Positions 23,315-36,006 of a stretch of DNA of 64,000 bases are shown here, piece after piece; the first letter of the stretch is position 1, and every line of letters begins with the position of its first letter. The notes beneath the pieces are model-generated. The model was not told where the DNA came from, ran no database searches, and saw only the letters and a program-made list of their open reading frames with translations. Both the position numbers and the translations under genes were made by a program. The stretch comes from Gossypium raimondii (Eukaryota; Streptophyta; Magnoliopsida; Malvales; Malvaceae): assembly GCF_025698545.1 (NCBI RefSeq), contig NC_068571.1, positions 43,867,733-43,931,732 of the forward strand. Reading direction: 5' to 3'.

Positions 23315-25550
23315 TGTCGAAACCGTTTTTTGAAAACAAAAATTTTAGTTTCGACTTAAAAATAAAGACTGGAGTCTCCACCGATCCTTTATTAAGGTGT
23401 GATCGGCCCACCTTGAAAATAATTTTGGTCTGCGAAATTTGAGAAAACAGGCTCGGGAGTCAGTTATGCACGAGGAAGGATTAGCACCCTCGTAACGCCC
23501 AAAATTGGTACCAAATTGATTTTTTAATGCCTTGGTGTCGAAAATTTGAAAAGATTTTAAAAGGAAACTTTCTTATTTCATGAATGGATTAAAATAATAA
23601 GACAATTCTTATTTTAAAGAAATAAAACACCACACCCAGTGAGTTAGGGCACAATGTTTTTAAATCTTCAAAATACCCGAATATTGCCTTTTGTTCTTGA
23701 AAATTCTTATTTCGAGAAGTCAAAAATATCAGGACCAGTAAGTTAGGACCCAACATGTTGAATCCCTGAGAATAAGCTTCATTTGAAATTTGTGAATTTA
23801 TTGCAAAACAAATACTTGGCTCTCTAAATTCATCGAAAAATAATCGCGATCCAGTAAGTTAGGACACGATCTTTCACGAGAATCATGAATGCCAAATATC
23901 TTGGAATTTATAAAATAGGATGATTTAAATACTTTGAGAAAATCAAAATATATATTTTTAAAATGGATGCTAAAAAGGGTTAAGGTACAACATGGAACAA
24001 ACACTTTAATTTAAAATGTATATGTAAATTGTAAAAATAAAATAAAAGTATAAAGATATGCATATGTGTATATATTTACAGAAATAAAAATGCATATGTA
24101 GGTAAACCATGAAAATATGTGTACATTTAAATGCTTATGTATATATGTACAATATGTATATATAAAATGATAAAAATATTTACAATGATTTTGAAGAAAA
24201 ATGTGTACATAAATATATTATAGAAAATGTACATGTTTTTGAAATGTGGGAGTGGTGAAGATAAAATAATAATAAATAAAATATGTACATGTGAATCAAT
24301 AAAATAAAAATATAAAAATATGTATATACATATATATTTAAAAAATAAAAAAATTGAATATATAAAATATATATATGTATTTAAAAAGTTAAAAAATAAA
24401 TAAAAAACTATGTACAATATACGTACAAGTATACATGTCTATATATATATAACAACATATATATACATATACAGACGATGCATGCATATATATAAAAATA
24501 ATGACTATAATAATAACGAAAAAAATAATATAAAGAAAAGGCTAAATTGAATTAAAACGGAAAAAAAAAAAGAATTCGTAATAAAACAAAAAAAATGACC
24601 AAATTAAACGCACGAGCAACAATGGGGACTAAAAGGGAAAATAATCCCACCCTCCAAAACGCTGTGTATTGATGGACCAAATCAAAACACAAGAAAAATA
24701 TGCGGACGAATTTAAAAAAGGTAAAACGGGTCTAATTGGAGTGCGCTGCAAAAGCGAGGGACCTATTGCGTAAATATCCAAATTCGACGGAACACGCGGA
24801 TCCCTCGGGTCGGGTCGACGCGCGGACCCTGCTCTCTTAAAACAGCGCCGTTTTGCAATTTAGTTTTAAAACAGTTTTTTTTATAAAAAAAAACTTGCAG
24901 TTGAAAAAGGAAAAAAAAACCCAAAATTCTCTGCTAGGGTTTCTTCAACCCCAGCCCCTTGCGCCGCCGATCACCTAGACCAGTGCTCCGATGGCGACGG
25001 AGACACCCAATCCGGTGAAAAAGGTAAGTCTTTCTTCCCCCTCTCCCTTTTATAAATTAATATAAACACAAAAAGACTGAAAAGAGAATAAAATCGAAAA
25101 AACACATTTATATTCAACGAAAAAAATGTATTTCTCCTTTCTTTTTTTCTGTATTTCGTATTTCTCTGTATTCCTTTCCCCCGTATCCCCCATTTACAGT
25201 GCTTAATCGGCTCTTTTATAGCCGAAAATGGGAAAGAAAAGAGAAAGAAAAATAAATCCTAATAAATCTACTCGGTTGTTTGTTGGCCCGATTTTTTTGC
25301 TCTTCTCTTTCGCTTGTTGCAGGTACGTGCTTGAGGAGCGGTGTTTGCGGAGAAACGGCATGCGTGGAGGCCGAAACCTGCGGTGGCTGGAGACTGCTGG
25401 GGCGCTTGAGGGTGGCGGCTACTTAGGGTTTCTGAAGTTTTTGTGTTTGGGCCATTTCAGGTGTAGTTGGGTCTGGGTTTAGCTTATGTTTTGTAAGGGT
25501 TATTGGGCTAGAGTTAATTTTATTGGGCCCGGGCATATTTGGGCTCTACA
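23315..25550 (+). mobile_element. Solo LTR B (2.2 kb), target duplication ACTGT
   Basis: Starts TGTCGAAACC and ends GGGCTCTACA, flanked by ACTGT on both sides (23310-23314 and 25551-25555). Same family and orientation as solo LTR A; the first 200 bases are nearly alike (GGAGTC...ACCGATCC, TTATTAAGGTGTGATCGG, AGCACCCTCGTAACGCCC). It has about four CCAGTAAGTTAGG words, an AT-rich centre and a leader with ATGGCGACGGAGACAC. A splice-site-like pair follows (GT at 25024, AG at 25321-25322). No coding region of the parent element is present. Confidence 0.87.
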
Positions 25551-26677
25551 ACTGTATTTTTCTTTCAATTTTTTGAATTGGGGAAGGGGCATCATATTAT
25601 TTAGATTTTGTTTTGTTTTTTTCTTTAAATACTCATATTTTTCTCGGGTAAAAATATTTTTCAGTCCTTTTCAATTTCGAAATTGAGCATGGTCTCTTTT
25701 AAAAAATACTGGAGCAATTTAATCTCTGTCGATTCCGAAAGTGAGCAATTAAGGACAATTAAACACGACATTAATGTCTTCCATCAATTGTACATAATTT
25801 TGATTGATATAATAACAAATTTAACCTTTGATATTTACATATTTTATTATTTTGACATTAATTCTAATACATTCAATAAATCCAATCTCAACATTTAAAC
25901 TAATGTTGTAAGAAAATTTTGTTAAATTAGAACCAAATTGACAGCATGTATAAACTTTGAGATCTAAATTTATTATATTAAATTTAATAAAATCATATGC
26001 GGTTGATGGAAAACAATAATTTCATAATTAATTGTTACTAGTTGTCTACTTTTAAAATTGACAGAGATTAAATTGTTTTGATTTTCTTAGAGAGATCAAT
26101 TTGCTCAATTTTAAAATTGAGAAAGATTGGAGTGATGTTCTTATTTATATTTATATATGCATTATATATATTTGTATACTGTTATAGCTATTGAGGGTTG
26201 AAATCAATTTTATTTTTGGACTCTATCGACAGATTTATAGTGGTTGGTAAATTGCAAGCACATGACTCCATGGGCTGGCTGGTACCTTAATCCAAGCCTT
26301 GCCATAAGCTTATTCATGCGTTCGCTCTTTGGTGACCATAACTTATGCTTATTCATGCATTTCGAAGCACTCTCGCCTTATCGATCCGTCAAATTCTTTG
26401 AGAAAGAAAAAGAAAACAATTGAGGGTTGAATCTCAACCCCAAAAATAGCATTCATTCATTTGTATTTCTTTTCATCTATCAATGCAAACAAATAGTAGG
26501 TTAAAAATCAATATAACCTTATCGAATAAATTGGACACACGTATTAATGTCATTTGTCATCTATAAATCAATTATACCATCATTATCCAAGTAAGGTTAA
26601 ATAGAAAATGACATTATAAATTAATTACTTTTAAAATAAGATAGGCTCAAATATTAAAAAAATTCTTTGAAATTTAC
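25551..26677. other. Spacer between solo LTRs B and C
   Basis: AT-rich, with runs of AATTTAATCTC and TTTTAAAATTGA words. The part from about 26,230 to 26,400 is less AT-rich (GGGCTGGCTGGTACC, CTCTTTGGTGACC), but no frame or RNA could be assigned. Confidence 0.4.
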
Positions 26678-29174
26678 TGTCGAAATTATTTTTTGAAAAA
26701 AAGGGTTGACTTTTTAAAAACGAAAATAGGAGTCACTACCGACATTTTTTGAGGTATGATCGGATCACCTTACAATTCGATCGTTTTAATAAAACATTTT
26801 GATTGTATTAAAACAATGATTTTGGTCTACGAAATTTGAAAAAAATGGATTTGTGAGTCGGTTACATGCGAGAAAGGATTAGCACCCTCGTCACGCCCAA
26901 AATTGGTACCTAATCGATTTAATTAACGTCTTAGTGTCGAGAATTGAGAATTTAAAAAGATTTTAAAAATACAATCCTTTGTTAAAACATTAAAAATTTT
27001 CGAGAAATGGGCATATTACGCGTTAATCGAGAAAGAGAATTATGTCCCGTAAGTTATGACACAATGTCTTAAATTCCCGATACGATATTAAATACCAAAA
27101 AATTCACTTATTTGAAAGATATTCGATTATCTCGGTTTTAGAAAAGACCATATTCCCTAAGTTAGAACACGGTCTTTTATTAATCCCGAGATTATTTTAA
27201 AAATGTATTTTTTTGAAAAGTGGTTCGTGTATTCGGATTTATCGGAAAATCGAAACCCCGTAAGTTAGGGATCGATTTCTCGAATTCCAAAAATACAAAA
27301 TATTATCTTCGTTTTTTAAAAATCTTCTTTTTTTGAATTTGGACGAAAATTAATGTAATGTTTAAAGTGATATGTGAATAAAATATTAAACTATCGAATG
27401 ATTACAACGAGTGTATTAATAAGCAAATCGTTGCACATACAATAACAATAATAATATAACATACATAATTTTCATGCTAATATTAACAATCAAAAAGAAT
27501 AAAATAAATAATAACAATGAATAACCACAATATTAATCATAATAATAAGTCTAAAATTTGAAAGTATTTAAAAAAGCAAAAAAACTAATAATGGAATAAA
27601 ATAACACTAATAACGGCAAAATAAAATAAAATAAACAAGCCAAAAAATGATTAAATAAAACTAATATAAGATAGATTAAAAATTGAGAGTAAGTAAATAA
27701 ATAAATAAATAAAATATTAAATAAAACAGTTAAAAATAATGATGAAAATGACAATAATAATAGTAATAACATTATAGAAATAAGATAATAAATACGTAAA
27801 TAAAACATACATAAGACTGTATTTGAGGATTATAAAAGAAATAAAAATAAATTAGTAAAAGATTAGATATATAAAATAAATAAATAAATAAATAATGGAT
27901 ATAAAAATAAAATAATATTAACTTAAAGAAGAATGAAGAACAATAGACAAATTAATAGGCAAATAATAAAGTAAATTAACCAAAGAACTATATTGAAATC
28001 AAAATGAAATTGGAGGCAAAATTCGTAATAAATTTAATGATTAAATCGAAATAGGACTGAAAATTAATGCGCTTGAAGAAGGAGGGGTCATTGGGGAAAT
28101 TATTCCCCTTTCCCAAAACGACACTATTTTAGGTGTTTTCCCTTTTAAAACGGTCTAAGGACCAAATTAAAAAAAATGAAAGTTCGTGGCCAAATTAAAA
28201 ATAAAGAAAATAGGATAGGATCCAATCATAACCAAGCCTCAAAAGCGGAAGGACTAAGGTCGCAAATAGCCCCTTCGTCCAAAAACACGCGAATCCTAGG
28301 TGGTTCGGGTCAGGTCACAGATCGGTCCCCAAAACGACGCCATTTTGGGCGTCTGGAGAGCCTAATGAAACGACGCCGTTTTGATAATGCTATTTAAGTT
28401 AAAATTTTTTTAAAAAAAATTCATTTCAGCCTTTAATCCAAAAAAAAAACCAAACCCTATTTCCCTTTTCTCTGAAGTCGATCCCTACTTCGGCCAACTT
28501 AGGTCGTCGATCCACCGTGGTGGTCGCCAGTCACCGACGACGGTGGCCTAAAAAGCGAAAAAATCTATTTCTTGGATGATTTGACACCCCAAACCCAAAA
28601 AATGTCGATTTTCATCGGAATCAGCGAACCTTCTTCCTCGGCGGAGCAAAAATCGAAATTTAAAGGTATGTTATTGCCTTTATTTTATTTTTCTTTGTGT
28701 CTTTTAAAAAATAAAAAAAAATGAATCTAACGAAGAAAAAATAAAGAACTACATTCGAAAATGTTTTGTATTTGTATTGATTTTTCTCTGATTTTTTTAA
28801 TTCGTTCGTAAAAATAAAATATAGGAATCGGGGCCCTTTTTATTGCCCGAAAATATCCTCTTTTTTCTATTTTCTCTTTTTTTTACACTGATAGATTCTT
28901 CTCGTTCATTCGTTTTGCAGGTACAAGGCCGTTAGCCAGCTGGCGTACGGAGGCACACGTGGGGAGGCGGCGGCGGCTTACTGTTAGGGTTTCTCTTTTT
29001 TTGCTGAAAACAATTTATGTTGTTGGGCCATTTGGGCTCTAGGGTTAGGTATATAAAGATTTGGGCCCTATTGGGCCAATGTAAATGGACTTGGACTGTT
29101 TTGGTATTTTTATTATTTGTTTTTATTTTGTTTTGTTTTATTTATTTAGGTTCGGGTTAAAATTGGGCTCTACA
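26678..29174 (+). mobile_element. Solo LTR C (2.5 kb), target duplication TTTAC
   Basis: Starts TGTCGAAATT and ends GGGCTCTACA, flanked by TTTAC on both sides (26673-26677 and 29175-29179). It is the most diverged of the three copies (ACTACCGA where A and B have CACCGA) but keeps the same order of parts: CCGTAAGTTAGG-type words, an AT-rich centre, AACGACGCCGTTTT (about 28,370), then a leader with a splice-site-like pair (GT at 28676, AG at 28919-28920). It is the oldest-looking copy. The Copia element begins about 35 bases beyond it. Confidence 0.85.
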
Positions 29175-29208
29175 TTTACTATCAAAAATTTTATTAGATT
29201 TGTATGAA

Positions 29209-32200
29209 TTAGAAGCCAAGGATAATAAGAATAATACAACAAAATCAAAGGAAAAAGCTTCAATTTCAATTAAGCAGTTTGTTTTGTTTAATAGTAAGGG
29301 TAGTAGATTTATACATAAGTTGGTGATAAAGAGGACAAAGTTGGTTAGCTTAAATAACAAATTCTACAGTTAATTAATTCTACAACTCAGCAAAAATGAT
29401 GAGTCGTCCTTTTTCAAATCTTATCAGGAGCAATTCTAGAATATGCTAACATTCTTCTGGTTCTTTCTTCTTCAGAAAATTAACTGAGGATTTCATTCGG
29501 ATCTACAACTCCAAGTTCCTTACAGATTTGACTAAACACAAAAGGAGGAAGAGGTTTTGTCAAAATATCAGCTCGTTGTTCTTAAGGAACAAAGTTAGCA
29601 ACCAGCTGACCGTTTGAGACTTTCTCTCTAACAAAGTGAAGATCAATTTCCACATGTTTGAGACGAGCATGATGGGTAGGATTGGCAGCCATTGAAATGG
29701 TGGAGGTGTTATCACACCAAACAGTAGGTTTTCCATCTAGCATAACTCTCAATTCGTGTAGAAGTTGCTGCACCCACACAAGTTTGGAGACAAAATTTGC
29801 CAAGCTACGATATTTTGCTTCAAATGTCGAGCGAGAGACTACTTGTTGCTTCTTGGAACACCAACTCACTAGATTTCCCCTAGAAAAATGAAATAATCAG
29901 AAGTGGATCGTCAATCCTCACAACATGAGGCCCAACCTGCATTAACAAAGCACTCTAAACTAATGACCCCAGATGTGCAAAAGTAAAGTCCATGAGTGAT
30001 TGTGCCTTTGAGATATCGGAGTATTTGTTTGGCAGCTTTTCAATGGATATCCTGTGATGAATTCATGAACTGACTAACTTTATTTACGATATATGTAATA
30101 TCAGGTCAAGCAAAACAGATATATTGAAGTGCACCGACAACTTGTCGATATAGGTGAACATCGGTGAAAGAGTGTCCATCAGTAGCAATAAGTTTGGGAG
30201 TGACAACCATAGGAGTAAGTATCGAATATGCATTATCCATGGATAACCTGTGCAATAAGTCACTAATATATTTCTTTTGACTAAGTAATACACCTTTGTG
30301 GAGTTGTGTAATTTTCATGCCAAGAAAAAATTGAGTCGATCCCAGATCTTTTAAAGAAAATTAATGGTTCAGATGAGAAATTACTTCACCAATTTCAGTG
30401 GTACATGACCTAGTAACAATGGTGTCATCAACATATATTATTAGTATTGTTTGTACTGTAGATATGTTATGAATATGTAATGAGTTGTTAACATATGAAG
30501 AAACAAAGTAGAGTTGACTAGTGAGGTACCGACGTAATTTATCAAACCATGCTCGAGGGGCTTTTTGAAGGCCATACAATGCTTTATTCAAATGACACAT
30601 AAGAGGTTGTCCTTTATTAGAAATAATTTCGAACCCGAGAGGTTGTGTCACGTATATCTCCTCTTGTAAGTCTTCGTTTAAAAAAGCATTATTAATGTCA
30701 ACTTGGCGTAGATACCAACCTTCCTTCATAGCAAATGCAAGTACTGTTCAAATTATGCAAGAGTGAACTAGAGGGCTGTATGTTTCAGAATAATCATTAC
30801 CTATCTTTTGTGAACATCCTTTAGCAACCAATAGGACCTTGTAACGAGCAACTGAACCATCTGGGTTTCGTTTTGCTCTGAAAAGCCATTTGCACCCTAC
30901 TACCTGTCGAGATGGTGGAAGAGTTGAGAGAGATCATGTTTGGTTTTTCGAGAGAGCACATAGCTCCTCCTCAATAGCATGACGCCACTTAGAAAATTTC
31001 ATAGCTTCATATATATTTATGGGGTCTTCTGGAACACTTGAAGCTTCTGTCAGAAATGATTTTAGTTTAAAGATTCTAACTTTCCCTCCAGTCACCATGG
31101 GATGAGTGTTTTGTGGAGGGTGAGAGGCTAGGAGAGGTGAGTTGGAAGGTATCGAAGGTGGTGAATCTAGTGAGTTAAAAGGCAAAAAGGGAGTAGTAGA
31201 GTAATTCGATGTGGTGGAACCATTGGTGTCTATATTTGGACAAAATGAAGGTGTAGGGAATAGTTGAGATGATGTAGTAATTATAGTAAGCGGGGGAATG
31301 TGTGGTTTGAGGATGAAGTCAATATGGGAGTGTGTTTTGAGTAGGAATGGGGACTGTGGTTGACTAAAGGAAAATACATGTTCCTCAAATCGAACATGCC
31401 ATGAAACATATACACTACCGATGGCATCTTGACAGCGATATCCCTTGTGTTTTGGAGAGTATCCCAAGAACACACATGGAGCAGAACGAAATTACAGGTT
31501 GTGAGCATGATAAGGCCTCAAGAATGGGAAACAGAGACATCCGAATATACGGATAAAGTTATAATCATGCTTCACGTAAAATAATGACTCATAAGGCGAA
31601 GCACGTTTAAGAGCTTTAGTAAGGAGTCGATTCATAAAGAACACAGCTGTAGAAAATGCATTATTCCAATAGGATAAAGGTATTTGAGCATGAGTAAGTA
31701 TAGATAAACCAACCTTCACAACTTGACGATGTTTGCGCTCTACCAAATTGTTCTGTTTAGAGGTGTGCGGACAAGGAAGACGGTGCTAAATACTATGCTC
31801 TTTAAGATACAGAAGATAGGTACTGAATTCACTACCACCATAAATTTGCAAGACTTTGAGCTTAGATCCAAGTTGGTGTTCAACAAATTTATAAAATTCC
31901 ATAAATGCAAGCTTGGCTTTAGACTTTTTCTTGAAGAAGTAAATTCGTGTGTACTTTGTATAGGCATAAACAAAAGTTACATAGTAATTGAAACCATTAG
32001 AACAAACGAGAGCAAGTCCCTATAAATCAGCAGCCACAGGTTCTAACAGAGTAGAATAAAATGTAAGGGAAACAGTAAATAGAAGTCAATGGGATATGGC
32101 AAGTTGACATACAGTGCAAAGGGTGTTCTATTTATTCTTGATGAAAGGAACGTTACAATGACTCAAGGTATTGATTAAGATATCAGCTGACGGATGACCC

Positions 32201-34160
32201 AATCATTGATGCCATACATGTTGTGGGACACCAATAGTAGCACTATTACAAAAGACACTAGAAATTGAAGAAGAAATAGGTTGCCTAGTAGTAGGTAAAC
32301 ATAATCGATAGAGACCGCCCCACTTAGACCGCGAAACATAATTTATTGAGTTACTAGATCACGAACATGACATTGCTTGGGATAAAACTCGAACACAACG
32401 TTGTAGTCCTTAGTAAACTTTGACATAGAGAGTAATTTTTTAGTAATAACAGGTACATGCAATCAGCCAAGTAAGTGTAATCGTCTGGGATTAGTGAAGA
32501 AGGATGATTGTCCAATTCGCATAATAGAAACAGGGGAACCATTACCAAGGATAATTTTAATTGAGCCTTTACACGAAACACTATGGTCAAGCTAAACAAC
32601 ATCAAAAGTCAAGTGATTTGTTGCCCAAGAGCCAGGGTATCAGGCATTATCGCCAACTACAGCTGGAGTGGCGAGGCATATTAAAGTATTAGATAAAGCA
32701 TCGATGGAGCTACCAGTAACAGAATTGACGGTAATTGTGTGATTTCCTTGAAATTTAGGGTGAGACAGAGCGAAAGGGCCAAACAGTTGTGGGCCAAATG
32801 TGGGATTTATGGCATATGGGCTAGGGTTGGTAGGTCTAATTGTTAGGTTGATTGAATAGGGATAACTAAAGCCTAGATTGTGATGGCCAAAATTAGATGA
32901 CCCTTGAATGGGAGGTCCACCATAAACACTGTTATGAACTTGAGGTTGTCAAAAAAATGGTGTGGTACAATAGGGAAAGGCTTGGGAGAAGGTGTTTTGT
33001 AGGTCATGTCAAATTGAAAGTAGCAACGGTCTGTTATGAACCAAAGCGAGTTCTACCCCGTCCCCAGAAAGACACATTAGAATGTGGACGATATTGAGGT
33101 AGGTCATGAGAGTCTTCAAAAGGTTGAAAAGGCGGAGGAGACAAAATTATAGCAATATTAGCAGAAGCACTAACTTAGGTCAGTAGAGCTAGTCGTCGAG
33201 TTTTTGCATCAAGGAGAATCATTGTGATAGTATGTAGGTCGCAAGGTTTTTAAGGAGAAACAGTTATCACAGTGACCACAGAATCATACTCGAGAAAAAG
33301 GCCATTAAGGATGGTCGTAATATGCTTTCTTTCAGAGATTGTTTCACCACAACTAGCCAGGTTGTCACTGACCATATTTATATTCATAAATAAAATACTT
33401 CATGGGTAGTTCTCATTTCGTTGAGAATGGAGCAACTGGCAGTAGTGCATCAACTTAGCTATAGATTTGCTGTTGAACAACTAATCAAGAACATTCCATA
33501 TATCACGGGCAGAATCGTAGCCAATCAGGTGAGGAAGAATACCAGCTCTGACTGATGATAATAACCAAGAGGCCAAAAGTGTTGTCTTGTTGTTCATACA
33601 ACTCAAATTCTGGATTCTCTGATGTGGTCCCGTCATCGTTGGTGAGATATTAAGTTGGTGGAAGATATGAACAATCAATATAGCGTTGAAGCTTATGATT
33701 TTTCAGTGTTAAAAGAACTTGTTGCTTCCAAAGTAAATAGTTTGTGTCATCAATAACAATATTAATGCGTTTGGTGGAAAAAGTCTTACTCTCCGGTGAG
33801 TTTAGATCAACAACAGTAGAACTTTGAGTAAGAGGATTCACAATATTAGGAGGTGGCGGATCTATTTCCATAAAGATAGTTGCAACAACAGAAAAGAAAC
33901 ATGGCTCTGATACCAAGTTAGAAACCAAGTATAATAAGAATAATACAACACAACCAAAGGAGATAGCTTCAATTTCAATTAAGCAGTCTGTTTTGTTCAA
34001 TAGCAAAGGTAGCAGATTTATACATAAGTTGGTGATAAAGAGGACAAAGTTGGTTAGTTGAAATAACAAATTCTAAAGCTAATCAATTCTACAACTCAGT
34101 AAAAATGATGAGTTATCCTTTCTCAAATCTCATCAGGTGCAATTCTAAGATATGCTAATG
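29209..34160 (-). mobile_element. Nearly full-length but broken Copia retrotransposon
   Basis: A fossil Ty1/Copia element of about 4.95 kb on the minus strand. LTRs of about 240 bases lie at 33918-34160 (5') and 29209-29451 (3'). They differ at roughly one base in ten by eye, which suggests an age of a few million years. The primer-binding site for initiator tRNA-Met (TGGTATCAGAGC) lies at 33904-33915. Parts in Copia order are gag-like sequence (about 33,480-33,850), integrase (about 31,490-32,000), reverse transcriptase (about 30,080-30,730) and RNase H (about 29,580-29,870). The coding region is interrupted in many places, so it cannot encode an active element. No clear target duplication was found. 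Confidence 0.88.
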
Positions 34161-34194
34161 GCATGTGTGGAAACCATAATTGTGAATCAAACTT

Positions 34195-34480
34195 TTTAAA
34201 ATTAACTCTCAATGTTACAAATAAAAACAAAATTACAAAAAAAAGAAGATCAAATTATATAATGTATAATTATTGAGGATTAAACTTTTAAGAATCAATA
34301 CTAAAGTGACACATGTATAAATATTGAAGGTTAAAATTCTAATTATGTCAATTTTAAAACTACCAAGTTATCTTTTCGTTAGTAATTTAACAGTTGATGA
34401 CCAAAAAGAAATAATCAAATAGTTGAGTGATGAAAAATAAACTTTCTAGTAGTTAGGTGACTACAAGTATAATTTACTCA
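34195..34480. repeat. MITE fragment, same family as in the AAF intron
   Basis: TTTTAAAATTAACTCTCAATGTTAC followed by AAAACAAAATTACAAAAA matches 38,459-38,620 in the same orientation, and the right end (AGTTAGGTGACTA) matches the other end of that element in reverse. It lies just beyond the Copia 5' LTR. Confidence 0.5.
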
Positions 34481-35049
34481 AATTAAAAAGTAAATGCTTA
34501 TTTAAGTCTAGTTATAATGTATTAAATACAAACCATTAAAAAATTAAACAATCTATTTATCTCGATTTTTAATAATAGGAGTATCTACTTCAAAATTTTC
34601 TGCTTACAAGATAATACTTTAGTTATAGGGGATAGGATGAAAAAAAAATCTAGGTAAAGATGAACTGGATTTTAAATTTGCCACTACCAAATTACAAAAA
34701 CACATTTTAATCGGAAAAAAAAAATAGTGCAGAAGAAGGATAAGAAGAAGAAAAAAAAAAGGGTGGCCAGAGAAACAGTGTTTTATCCACAGTGGATAAA
34801 CATGCTCTCATTTGGACCAACAAAGCTAAATAATTTGACCCAAAAAAAGCAGTGTTAAAAATTGAAAAATTTAATAATGGCAGCTCCAGCAACCCAATAT
34901 CCATAACATCTGGCTAAGGCTATAATAATTGTCAGAAAAAGACCATAAACAATTTGTCCTTTTCCTTTAAGATCTTACAATAGCTGCAATCGTTGGATCT
35001 TTTGGGGCCACATGCTTTACTTGTGGTTACCATTTCACTTCCCAATTCC
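34481..35049. other. Promoter region of AAF
   Basis: AT-rich spacer without a gene. A CT-rich part near 35,060-35,120 precedes or lies in the AAF leader, as is common at plant transcription starts. Confidence 0.4.
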
Positions 35050-35152
35050 CTTGCCCATTTGCTCATCTCTCTCGCACATTTAAACCCAACTTTTGTGCGT
35101 CGCTTGTCTCTCTCTTTGTTTCAACCTGTGAAAATCAGTTTGCTTTCAACAG

Positions 35153-35942
35153 GTCAGTATTAACCCTTTTTTTTTCTTTGTATTCTTGGTTTGATTGTTT
35201 ATGTTTAGTTCATTTTAGTCCATTTATGGCTGTTTTATACTTTTTTTCTTGGTGGGTTTTCATTGTTTTATAATTTTCTACCCTTTTTGGTAAAACAAAG
35301 TTCATTTTTGCAGTGAATTTGTGGGCTTCTCTATGTGTTTGTGTGTTTTTATTGCTTGATGACAATAGTTGGAACTGAATTATTAGAGAATTAAAATTAA
35401 TTGTTTCTGATCTATTGATTGCTTCATTCAATCTTCGTCTTGAGCTGTTGGGACATTTGCCAAATGATACAATTACAGTATTCCCGGTACAAGTAACATA
35501 AAGGCCCTAATAGTTATATTGTATTTTGTCCCTTCTACTTAAAAAATGACAAATTAGATCAAATAGTAAATTGATTTTTACATGATTGACGGAATAACAT
35601 AAAGTGAAAAGTGACATATAATGTGTATCTTGTATTGACATGGAACAATTTTTAACAATATAAATGGACGGAAGTTTTAACAGCAGGGTTAGTTTACTCT
35701 TTGATTGAACAAACATGGAATAATTTGTTCATTTTTTTAGTAGAGAAGACAAAATGCAATCTGAGTACTAGTACAAGCGCATTTATGGTACTTTTACTAA
35801 TAGGAAAACATGCATTTAAGCACCTTGAATCTATATCTTCATGATTATTACAATACCAATGGTGTCAATTGAGCTAATGCTGAATAGACTATTTAAAGAT
35901 TATTTTTGTGTGGCCTTGATTTAGATTTTGTGTTTTGCCTAG
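35153..35942 (+). other. AAF: Likely 5'-UTR intron of AAF
   Basis: TTTCAACAG|GTCAGT at 35152/35153 is a good donor after a CT-rich leader, and TTTTGCCTAG at 35933-35942 is a good acceptor. The next ATG in frame with the protein is at 36007. The intron of 790 bp contains a foldback MITE (35,490-35,800). RNA evidence was not available. Confidence 0.5.
35490..35800. repeat. Foldback MITE in the AAF leader intron
   Basis: The left end (GTAACATAAAGGCCCTAATAG...TTGTATTTTGTCCCTTC) is complementary to the right end (GAGAAGACAAAATGCAATC...TATGGTACTTTTAC). The same family occurs at 39,601-39,918 and 50,092-50,436. Confidence 0.6.
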
Positions 35943-36006
35943 AGCTTTGAGCTGTTCAAAGGGTGTTTCATTGGTGGTGGGCTTATTTTCATTGTTGATC
36001 CCTTCC

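Noticed and set aside
25228-25686. Frames in the right part of solo LTR B
   Set aside because: Chance frames in the LTR leader; not conserved in copies A and C.
35935-36006. Upstream extension of the AAF frame
   Set aside because: It has no ATG and runs into a clear splice acceptor at 35942, so the start was set at 36007.
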